A DNA stretch of 64,000 bases from Streptomyces sp. DHE7-1 (lineage in GTDB: Bacteria > Actinomycetota > Actinomycetes > Streptomycetales > Streptomycetaceae), in contig JACJDG010000003.1 of NCBI GenBank assembly GCA_016432725.1, positions 496,001-560,000 of the forward strand, in the 5' to 3' direction. Positions 57,230 through 64,000 of this stretch are shown here, in pieces. Each line of letters begins with the position of its first letter. Position 1 is the stretch's first letter. The translations under genes were made by a program, and so were the position numbers. The notes below the pieces were generated by a model, which did no database searches, was not told where the DNA came from, and saw only the letters and a program-made list of their open reading frames with translations.

Positions 57230-57943
57230 TCAGACGGCAGCGGCCCCGGCGGGCGGACCCCGGGAGACGATCGAGTGGACGAGGAGCAGCAGCCGCGGTG
57301 CCCGCGCCGAACGGCGGCGGCGGAGCCGCGGTCGCGGACGCGCCGGAGTGACGGGCAGGGCCAGCAGCAGTCCGAGCGGCGCCGCCAGCCGGGCCGCCGC
57401 GGCCCGCAGGATACGGAACGCGGCCTTCTCTCCGTGGGCCAGCCACAGGCCGCAGAGCAGCGCGGCGAGCAGGTGGGCGGTGAGCATGCCCGCCGAGAAG
57501 CCGCCGTCCCCGGTGTGCCGCATGTGGCCCGTGCCGGCCATGTGCGCCATCCGGCCCATGTGGCTCATGTGGCTCATGTGGCCCATGAGGCCGGCACCGG
57601 GGCTGCCCGCGTTCATGGAGCCCGTGGCCCCCATGTCCATGGCGCCCATGCCGGCGGATCCCGTGGTGGCGGAACCCGTGGTGGCGGTGGACGGCTGGGC
57701 CAGTGAGAAGGCCTCGTGCAGCCCGGTCTGGGCGGCGACCACGACCGTCACGACCAGCGGCAGCCCCCGCTCACGTCCCGTCAGCGCCCAGCCGGCGGCG
57801 CCGGTCACGGCCAGTCCCGCCGCGAGCGTCCAGCCGGGGACGTGCCGGCCGGACATGAGGACGTGGCCGAGGGCCGCGAGCAGCACGCAGACGGCCGCGA
57901 ACACCGCGGCACGCGCCGCGCGCGACCCCCACCCTGCCGTCAT
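57230..57943 (-). CDS. Membrane protein with a Met/His-rich loop
   Basis: A 237-residue protein with about four or five transmembrane helices (AVFAAVCVLLAALGHVLM; LVVTVVVAAQTGLHEAF; MLTAHLLAALLCGLWLAHG; LAAPLGLLLALPVT). The loop between helices is dominated by Met and His (GLMGHMSHMSHMGRMAHMAG) and is encoded by near-repeats of CATGTGGCT. Such Met/His clusters typically bind copper. It precedes the ECF sigma gene by 166 bases. Family name not certain; a role in copper handling is an inference. Confidence 0.72.
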   Translation of the reverse strand: MTAGWGSRAARAAVFAAVCVLLAALGHVLMSGRHVPGWTLAAGLAVTGAAGWALTGRERGLPLVVTVVVAAQTGLHEAFSLAQPSTATTGSATTGSAGMGAMDMGATGSMNAGSPGAGLMGHMSHMSHMGRMAHMAGTGHMRHTGDGGFSAGMLTAHLLAALLCGLWLAHGEKAAFRILRAAAARLAAPLGLLLALPVTPARPRPRLRRRRSARAPRLLLLVHSIVSRGPPAGAAAV

Positions 57944-58031
57944 GGCGCCTCATCCTCGCATCCGGGTGTTCCCCGTCGTGCCCCGGTACGTGCCGCGGCC
58001 CGCCCGTGACTCAACCGGAGCGAGCCGCGGC

Positions 58032-58687
58032 CTACAGACCGGCCATGCTGTTCTCGGCGCCCCGGCCGACGGCGGGCTCGCCGGGCGGCAGCAGGGCGGG
58101 ACCGGCGGCGGGCGCGGCGGTCAGCCGGGGCAGCAGGCAGGTCCAGAACTCCACCATGCGGTCCTCCGACTCCGGGTCGCGGTCCGGGCCCCGAGCCGCT
58201 CGAAGCCGACCGTCGCCGCCACCACGACCGTTGCCACGCCATCCGGCGAGACGCCGTCCCTCAGCTCCCCCGCCTCGTGGGCCTGCCGCGCCGTGTCGCG
58301 CACCCAGTCGTGCCAGGTGTCGAGCACCGCCGTCCCGTTGTGGCGTGCGGGATCGGCGCTCAGCACGAACCCGGCGCGCACCACGGGGTCGGCGGCCAGG
58401 GCCACCACCAGCCGGCGGATCGCGGCGACCAGCGTCCCCGCCGCCCCGATGTCCGCGGACCGCGCGCACTCGGTCAGCTCACGCACCGAGTAGGCGGCGG
58501 CGCCCTCGATCTCGCGGGCGAGGGCGTCCTTGCTGGGAAAGTGGAAGTGCAGCGCCCCGGCGCTGACCCCGGCCTTGCCGCTGATCGCGGGCAGGGAGGC
58601 GCGGGCGTAGCCGTCGTGGGCGAACGCCTCCGCCGCCGCGCGTATGAGGGCCTGCCGGGTGCGAACCGCCCGAACCTGCTTGACCAT
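58032..58687 (-). CDS. Gamma-butyrolactone-receptor-type TetR regulator (one frame break)
   Basis: ScbR/ArpA-family regulator of about 218 residues. The helix-turn-helix is SLPAISGKAGVSAGALHFHF, and TWHDWVRDTARQAHEAGEL contains the Trp that packs on the hormone in this family. The frame breaks at the GGGCCCC at 58186-58192; restoring one base continues LGAPDRDPESEDRMVEFWTC to the stop at 58032. The ATG has GGAGGAGGG. A site AAACC-N9-GTAT lies 51 bases upstream. It resembles pseudo-receptors paired with a true receptor, as avaR2 is with avaR1. Confidence 0.88.
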
Positions 58688-58737
58688 GACGCCCTCCTCC
58701 TGGGCCGGCGCGGAGGCAGGCCACTCCTCGGCCCCGT

Positions 58738-58755
58738 AAACCGCATGTTCAGTAT
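58738..58755 (+). promoter_or_regulatory. Autoregulatory-element-like site upstream of the 58687 TetR gene
   Basis: AAACCGCATGTTCAGTAT (AAACC-N9-GTAT) is embedded in the inverted repeat TAAAC-N14-GTTTA (58737-58760). It is the same 18-bp pattern as the three sites between the second receptor gene and the acyl-CoA oxidase gene. Confidence 0.6.
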
Positions 58756-58900
58756 GTTTATGCGGGACGGGCACGGCAAGGCCTGGCCCGCGGCCGGGCG
58801 CGAAAACCCGTAAGGCCGCGCAAATGCCCTTGTCACGCGGGGAGTCGGCCGTACGGCACTTCGAGGAAAACCGCGTGTCCGGTCGGCGGGGCGAAGCAGG

Positions 58901-58935
58901 GGAAGTCCGCCGGCCCTGGTGGGCGGCGGACTTCC
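58901..58935 (-). terminator. Terminator after the signalling-locus P450 gene
   Basis: GGAAGTCCGCCG and CGGCGGACTTCC form a perfect 12-bp stem with an 11-nt loop, 21 bases past the P450 stop on the minus strand. It separates the P450 from the receptor-type gene downstream. Confidence 0.8.
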
Positions 58936-58956
58936 GGCGGGCGGCCTCCCGCGTGT

Positions 58957-60195
58957 TCAGGAGTCCTGCGGGCGCAGCAGGACGGGCAGCGACCGGTAGC
59001 CGTTGAGCATGAACGTCGGCAGCGGTGCCAACTCCGTCGGCGCGCAGGCGAGTTCCGCGTCCGGGAACATCTCGAAGAGCCGGGACAGCGCGGAGGCCGC
59101 CTCGATCTCCCCGAGCGGGGCACCGAGGCAGCGGTGCGGTCCGTGGCCGAAGCCGAGGATGTCCCGGTCGCGGTCGCGCAACAGGTCGAAGCGGTCCGCG
59201 TCCGGCCCGTGCCGCTCGGTCTCGTGGCCGCCCGCCGCGAAGTTGACGAGGATGCAGTCGCCCTTGCGGATCAGCACTCCGTCCAGGTCGATGTCCTCGA
59301 CGGCGAACCGCATCGGCGCGTACGCCCCGGGCGTGTGCACGCGCATGGTCTCGGCGACCACGTCCGCCCAGGTTGCCCGGCCCTCGCGCACGTGCGCGAG
59401 CTGTTCGGGGTGGGTGAGCAGAGCGCCGGCCGCGTTGGTGATGAGGGTGGCGGTGGTGTCCTGGCCGGCGGCGATGAACATGAAGAGCGAGCCGAGGAGT
59501 TCGTCCTCGGTGAGCCGGTCCCCGTGGTCCCGGGCCGTGATCAGTGAGCTGGTCAGGTCGTCGCCCGGCCGTTCCCGCTTGTCCTTGACCAGCGCGGCCA
59601 GCCGCCCGAAGGCCTCCAGCCTGGCCGCCTCCATCTCCGCGCCCGTGACGGTGGAGCTGAACACGGTGCTCAGCGCGGCCGACAGGGCGTCCGTCTCGGC
59701 GCCCCGCGGCACACCGAAGAGTTCACAGACGACCCTGAGCGGCAGCACCTCCGCGTAGGCGGTGCGCAGGTCGACCGGGCCGCCGGAAGGCAGGGCGGCG
59801 AGTTCGCCGAGCAGTTCGGCGGACAGTTCCCGGACGCGGGGCCGCAGCGTCTCGGAGCGGCGGGCGGTGAACGCGCCGGCCACCAGGCGGCGCAGCCTGG
59901 TGTGGTGCTCCCCGTAGGCGAACAGCATGTTCTCGTTCGCCACCCACGGGTAGAGCGGCCACTCCTCGGTGATCTCCCCCGCTATGAACGGCGGCCAGTG
60001 CAGCCGCGCGCTGCGCGAGACGCGCGGGTCGGTCAGCAGCCGCTCGACGTGGCTCTGGCCCACGACGGCCCAGGCGAGGATCCCGCCGGGCAACTCGACC
60101 TGGACCGCGGGGCCCTGGGCGCGCAGTTTCGCGGCCTCGCCCCTGTGGTCCCGGCCCGTGAGGTCCAAGGCGTAAGGGCAGGCGGTCTGTTCCAT
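58957..60195 (-). CDS. Cytochrome P450, probable butenolide-hormone tailoring enzyme (cyp17-like by context)
   Basis: A 412-residue intact P450. The I-helix is FMFIAAGQDTTATLITNAAG with the Asp-Thr pair, the ExxR is in VVAETMRVHTPG, and the haem loop is FGHGPHRCLGAPLGEIEAAS. The ATG has AGGGAG nine bases before it. It sits between two butyrolactone-receptor-type TetR genes and near an acyl-CoA oxidase, the arrangement in which cyp17 and aco make avenolide in S. avermitilis. Assignment to hormone synthesis rests on context; orthology to Cyp17 has to be tested by comparison. Confidence 0.9.
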   Translation of the reverse strand: MEQTACPYALDLTGRDHRGEAAKLRAQGPAVQVELPGGILAWAVVGQSHVERLLTDPRVSRSARLHWPPFIAGEITEEWPLYPWVANENMLFAYGEHHTRLRRLVAGAFTARRSETLRPRVRELSAELLGELAALPSGGPVDLRTAYAEVLPLRVVCELFGVPRGAETDALSAALSTVFSSTVTGAEMEAARLEAFGRLAALVKDKRERPGDDLTSSLITARDHGDRLTEDELLGSLFMFIAAGQDTTATLITNAAGALLTHPEQLAHVREGRATWADVVAETMRVHTPGAYAPMRFAVEDIDLDGVLIRKGDCILVNFAAGGHETERHGPDADRFDLLRDRDRDILGFGHGPHRCLGAPLGEIEAASALSRLFEMFPDAELACAPTELAPLPTFMLNGYRSLPVLLRPQDS

Positions 60196-60316
60196 CGGTG
60201 TGCTCCCTGGGTCGGTCCTGCATCACGTTGTGGCGTGGCGACGTGCCCATGGCAGCGATGTCCGCTCCCCCGCTCCGGGAGAGGGCCGGCGGCCGTACTC
60301 CGCGGAGGCCTCCCGC

Positions 60317-61000
60317 TCAGCGGGCGGCCGGGGCCTCCTGCGGTTCCCCGCGCAGCGCCATGGCCTCCTCGTGGACGCGTCTGCCCCGGTCGAGCGACAT
60401 GTCCAGACGCACCAGGACCGCGGGGACGGCGATGCTGGTCATCAGGTGCCGGTAGAGGTCGACCACCCGCTCCATCAGGTCGGAGTGGTCGTTCATGATC
60501 TTGGAGAGCACCTGCGCCCCGGTGAACGCGGCCACGAACGCCTTCGCCGCGGCCCGGACGTCGACCTGGGGCAGCAGTTCCCCGTTCGCCTTGGCCCGTT
60601 CCAGCAGCAGGGCGTTGTAGTCGACCCAGGAGGCCATGGGGACCCGGCGGTCCAGCCCGTCGTGCGGTGAGCCCTGGTCCACGGTGAGGCGGATGCTGCC
60701 GCGCACCATGGGATCTCCCGAGCCGAGCAGATGGGCGAGGAGGAAGCCCGCGTCCAGCCCCTCCTGGAGCACCAGTTCGCGCGGCGGCGACTCCGGCACC
60801 GCCTTCAGCTGGTCGGTCAGCACCGCCTGGGCGAGCTGCTCCTTGGAGGCGAAGTGGAAGTAGAGGGCACCCTTGGTGACGTTCGCCCGCTGGAGGATCT
60901 CCGAGATGGTCGCGGCCTCGTAGCCGACGTCGGCGAACACGTCGGCGGCTGCCACCAGGATGTTGCGCCTCGTCCTGATCGCTCGTTCCTGCAGGGCCAC
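60317..61000 (-). CDS. Gamma-butyrolactone/butenolide receptor-type TetR regulator (avaR1-like by context)
   Basis: A 227-residue autoregulator receptor. The N-terminus QERAIRTRRNILVAAADVFA and helix-turn-helix ISEILQRANVTKGALYFHFA are hallmarks of the ArpA/BarA/AvaR1 group. VPMASWVDYNALLLERAKAN holds the conserved ligand-pocket Trp. The GTG has GGAGGA seven bases upstream. An AAACC-N9-GTAT site lies 46 bases upstream of the start and two more lie towards the oxidase gene, so it probably represses itself and the divergent aco-like gene until the hormone accumulates. Confidence 0.92.
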   Translation of the reverse strand: MALQERAIRTRRNILVAAADVFADVGYEAATISEILQRANVTKGALYFHFASKEQLAQAVLTDQLKAVPESPPRELVLQEGLDAGFLLAHLLGSGDPMVRGSIRLTVDQGSPHDGLDRRVPMASWVDYNALLLERAKANGELLPQVDVRAAAKAFVAAFTGAQVLSKIMNDHSDLMERVVDLYRHLMTSIAVPAVLVRLDMSLDRGRRVHEEAMALRGEPQEAPAAR

Positions 61001-61046
61001 GGCACATCCTCCGCACTGGCTTCACAGACCGGTCGGCCACGAAAAG

Positions 61047-61064
61047 AAACCGACAGGTACGTAT
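61047..61064 (+). promoter_or_regulatory. Autoregulatory-element-like site 1
   Basis: AAACCGACAGGTACGTAT fits AAACC-N9-GTAT. It lies 46 bases before the receptor GTG, well placed for autorepression. A nearby ACCGGTCGG at 61028-61036 may extend the binding region. Confidence 0.6.
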
Positions 61065-61156
61065 CGTGCCACCTCGGAAGATGCCCCTTCAACCATATGG
61101 ATGCCTCCTCTTCACCGGGCGCACGGGCTCCCCGGGCCGTCGCCGGCGCCACGATA

Positions 61157-61174
61157 AAACCTGTCGACCGGTAT
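61157..61174 (+). promoter_or_regulatory. Autoregulatory-element-like site 2
   Basis: AAACCTGTCGACCGGTAT fits AAACC-N9-GTAT and is the most symmetrical copy: 14 of 18 positions match their own reverse complement, with the core GTCGAC. It lies mid-way between the divergent receptor and oxidase genes. Confidence 0.65.
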
Positions 61175-61315
61175 CTCAATACCCCGCCGGGCCTGTCCGC
61201 GACGGGAAGAAGACCGCGCCCCGGGGGAGTTGAGCATTCCGCTCCTGGGCGATCCGGCCGGGTTCACAAGACGGCCCTGTTCGGCCACCGTTGGCAGAAA
61301 TTTGGCTTGATAAGC

Positions 61316-61333
61316 AAACCGGGAGGTCCGTAT
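61316..61333 (+). promoter_or_regulatory. Autoregulatory-element-like site 3
   Basis: AAACCGGGAGGTCCGTAT fits AAACC-N9-GTAT and ends 53 bases before the oxidase ATG, where it would overlap or abut the oxidase promoter. Confidence 0.6.
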
Positions 61334-61386
61334 CTTCTGACTCTGCGCAACCCACCCTGCCGGATCCGCGACCACGGGAGAGGGTC

Positions 61387-63263
61387 ATGACCCTTTTGAC
61401 GTCCGAGGTACATCTCCCCCCTCTGCCGGAGATCGAGGACCACGGCGAGCTGACCCGGCTCCTCTTCGACGGCGACGACCGCGAGCGCGTCCACGGGATG
61501 TGGCGCGAGCTCGTCGCCAAGGACACCTTCCGCCACCGCCCCGGACTCGGCGCCGCCGAGCGGGCCGCGCTCTCCTACGAGTGGCTGCGCCTGGTGAACG
61601 ACACCGCCGGGGACGCCGAACGGCTGGCGGACGATCCCCGGTTGCTGGCGGCCCTGCACGAGTGGGCGGCGATCGTGGACGGCGGCGGGGGCCTGTGCAC
61701 GGTGGCGAGCATCCACTACAACCTCTTCCTCGGCAGCCTGCTCGACCACGGGGGCTCCGGCAGCCGGGACCTGTCCGACTTCACGGCCCTGCGGCGCACC
61801 GGAACGTTCCTGTGCACCGAGCTGGATCACGGCAACGACGCCTCGGCGCTGGAGACCACCGCCGAGCTGGACCCGGTGACCGGGGTTTCGTGCTCGACAC
61901 CCCGCACGCGGGCGCGCAGAAGTTCATGCCCAACACCAGCATGACGGGCGGGCCGAAGAGCGCCGTGGTCGCCGCCCGCCTCCTGGTCGAAGGCCGGGAC
62001 GAGGGCGTCTTCCTGTTCCTGACCCCGCTGAGCGACGAGCGAGGACTGCTGCCGGGGGTCCGGGTCCGCCGGCTGCCGCTGCGCACCGGAGCCCCCGTGG
62101 ACCACTGCCTGACCGCGTTCGACCGGGTGACAGTGCCGCGCGAGGCCCTGCTGGAGTCCGAGCACGGCCGGCTGGACGCCGAGGGCCGGCTGCACAGCGG
62201 TCTCGGCAACCGGCGCAAGCGGTTCCTGCACTCCATCGGCCGGGTCACCATGGGCAAGCTGTGCATGAGCGGCGCCGCCGTCGGCGCGACCCGGGCCGCG
62301 CTCGCGATAGCCGTACGCTACGGCGACCACCGGCTGGTCAGCGGGCCGCGCGCGGGTCAGCGCGTCCCGCTGAACGCCCATCGCCCGCATCACGGGCGGC
62401 TGCTGAAGGGCATCGCCACGGCCTACGCCATGACCTTCCTGCACCGGGCGGCACTCGCCCGCTGGGCCGCCGGGCACCCCGGGGCGGAAGCCGGGGAACG
62501 GGCGGACGCCGAACGGCTGATCGCCGTGGCCAAGGGCTGGATCACCTGGCAGGCGCGGGACATCACGGTCGAGTGCCGGGAACGGTGCGGCGCCCAGGGC
62601 CTGTTCGCCGCCAACGGCCTGTCGGAGTTCCCGCAGTACATCGAGGGCACCATCACCGCCGAGGGCGACAACCTGGTGATCTGGGTGAAGGCGGCCGCCG
62701 AGATGCTGTTCGAGCACCAGCCGCCCCGCCAGGAGCCCGAACCCCCGGGCGGTGTGGAGCGGTTGACGGACGTCCGGCATCTGCGCGGGCTGCTGGCCCG
62801 GGCCGAGGCCGTCTGGCAGGACCGGGCGCGGGCGGCCCTGCGCCGGGGTCCCTCCGGCGATCCGGTCGAGCGGTGGAACGGAGCGTCCTCCGCCGCCCTG
62901 GAGATGGTCTCGGTGCACGCCCGGCTGCAGGCGGCCGACGCCTTCCTGGCCGCGGTGGCCCGGGCGCGGCACCCGGAGGCGGGCGGTCTGCTGGAGGATC
63001 TGTGCCGCTTGTTCCTGCTGGAGCAGCTCGGCGAGTTCACCGGCGACCTGCTGGCCGACGGGCACCTCTCCGCCGACCAGGTGCGCGCCCTCCCCCAGCT
63101 CCTCGACGACGTCCTGCGCGACCTCGCGCCGCGGATGACCGAGCTGGTCGAGGCGTTCGACCTGCCCAGGGAGTTCCTGGACGGCATCCCGATGACCGGC
63201 GGCGGTCCCGGCTCGCTCGCCGCCCACTGCACCGACCACACCCCCGCCGGGTCCGAGGGCTGA
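61387..63263 (+). CDS. aco: Acyl-CoA oxidase, probable butenolide-hormone biosynthesis enzyme (aco-like; one frame break)
   Basis: FAD acyl-CoA oxidase of about 625 residues that desaturates acyl-CoA and passes electrons to O2. Visible are the FAD/substrate region RTGTFLCTELDHGNDASALE with FMPNTSMTGGPKSAVVAARL, the NRRKRFLHSIGRVTMGKLCM block, and ECRERCGAQGLFAANGLSEF followed by the catalytic-Glu region QYIEGTITAEGDNLV. The frame breaks in the G4 run at 61882-61885; restoring one base reads DPVTGGFVLDTPHAGAQ. The ATG has GGGAG. It is divergent from a butyrolactone-receptor gene with three candidate operators between them. The aco name rests on family plus locus arrangement. Confidence 0.87.
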
Positions 63264-63744
63264 CCTGTCCCGAGGGATCCCCTGCCCGGCCCGGACCGCC
63301 TGCGGCCGGGCGTCCCGGAGGGGACCGGACCGTTCCCTCGCATCGCGGCGCGCCCGTACCGCGCGCCGGCGGCCGCTCGCGCCGGGCTCCGGGTCCCGCC
63401 GGCAGCCGGCCCGCGGGGCGGCCGACGACGTCCCGCGCGCGATGCCCGAGCGGCGACCCGGCACCCCGGGCCCGGCCCGCCACGACGCCACCGGCCGTCG
63501 CGTGGACGGGGCGGGACGGAGGCGGAATCGTCGGGAAGATCACGTGGCTCCGCGGACAGTCCCACGCCGCGGCCCGGTCCGGCGGGTTCCGCCCCGCGTC
63601 CTCCCCTTGGCGCTGCCGGTCCGCCCGAAGCGCGCGGGCCGCTCTGCGGTTGGGGCGGGCCCGGCGCCGGGGGCAGCATGGAGGTACCGGTCCGCAGCGC
63701 TCGGAGTACGCCCCCGACGACCGACCGGTGGAGGTGGATCCGGT
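63264..63744. other. 481-base region without a supported gene
   Basis: Apart from a small hairpin just after the oxidase stop I see nothing assignable here. The reading frames are Arg/Pro/Gly-rich shadows without ribosome binding sites. The promoter of the PAS-domain gene must lie at the right end. Confidence 0.5.
63284..63311 (+). terminator. Terminator after the acyl-CoA oxidase gene
   Basis: GCCCGGCC and GGCCGGGC form an 8-bp stem with a 12-nt loop, 20 bases past the stop. Confidence 0.6.
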
Positions 63745-64000
63745 ATGGCAGTGGACTCCTTCCGCGCCGGCGACGAGCACAGCCCCGAGCGGCCCCGCCC
63801 GACCGGCCTGCTGGACGTGCTCAGCGTGGCCGCCGTGGCGCTCGACACCAGTGGGCGCATCGTCTTCTGGACCCCGCAGGCCGAGGAGCTGTTCGGGTAC
63901 AGCGCCGAGGACGTGCTCGGCCAGTACGCGGCCCAGCTGCTCGTCCGGCCCGAGCACCTGCAGGCCGTGGTGAGCCTGTTCTCCGAGGTCCTGCAGACCG
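63745..64000 (+). CDS. PAS-domain signalling protein (partial, runs off the window)
   Basis: The first 85 codons are present. The ATG follows GGAGG. After a short charged N-terminus the sequence LLDVLSVAAVALDTSGRIVF, FWTPQAEELFGYSAEDVLGQ is a PAS domain. In Streptomyces such N-termini usually belong to SpoIIE/PP2C phosphatases or sensor kinases, but the output domain lies outside the window. Confidence 0.85.
   Translation, partial: MAVDSFRAGDEHSPERPRPTGLLDVLSVAAVALDTSGRIVFWTPQAEELFGYSAEDVLGQYAAQLLVRPEHLQAVVSLFSEVLQT

Overview
The window is high-GC actinobacterial DNA, almost certainly Streptomyces. The evidence is strong GC bias at third codon positions, many GTG/TTG starts with purine-rich ribosome binding sites, perfect hairpin terminators without U-tracts, several cytochrome P450s, gamma-butyrolactone-receptor-type TetR regulators, partner-switching anti-sigma kinases and STAS proteins, and many secreted hydrolases. 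Gene content looks like a chromosome arm rather than the core.

Layout: 1-4.2 kb holds a partial cytochrome c oxidase subunit I gene, a decayed YihY remnant, a DinB-fold gene and an FAD monooxygenase. 4.5-8.3 kb has a secreted GH92 mannosidase with a LacI-type operator, and a dihydrolipoyl dehydrogenase. 8.5-16.8 kb has a FUSC membrane protein, a membrane-anchored Mrr-type nuclease, a formaldehyde-dehydrogenase-type ADH, an orphan coupled gene pair, a lamin-tail protein and a secreted subtilase. 17-25.3 kb has a GH54 arabinofuranosidase, a GlxA-type regulator beside gap, a divergent ArsR-type regulator/MFS pair and a CAP-domain secreted protein. 25.4-36.7 kb is rich in signalling: a GAF-ANTAR protein, an LCP ligase, phospholipase D-like and DUF1206 proteins, and a phosphatase/B12-photoreceptor/STAS/kinase cluster. 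36.6-42 kb contains an MFS/P450/glycosyltransferase group. 42-45.6 kb is a tightly overlapping oxidoreductase operon. 46-51.3 kb groups a lipid kinase, an alkyl-DHAP-synthase-like enzyme, TetR and glpD. 51.4-58 kb has a secreted esterase, a P450 with an unusual I-helix, an SDR, a YihY protein, an ECF sigma factor and a Met/His-rich membrane protein.

The standout region is 58.0-63.3 kb: TetR receptor homologue, P450, second TetR receptor homologue, then a divergent acyl-CoA oxidase. This is the arrangement known for avenolide-type butenolide signalling (cyp17 and aco beside avaR receptors). Four copies of an 18-bp motif, AAACC-N9-GTAT, lie only in front of the two receptor genes and in the receptor/oxidase intergenic region, a good candidate autoregulatory element.

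Caution: at least 25 genes are broken by what is, each time, the loss of one base in a short G or C run. Restoring that base gives a full-length family member and an exact codon count. The simplest reading is homopolymer sequencing error. Such genes are given below as single CDS entries with the break position noted; only the YihY remnant is treated as a true pseudogene. No tRNA, rRNA, CRISPR array, transposase or attachment site was seen.
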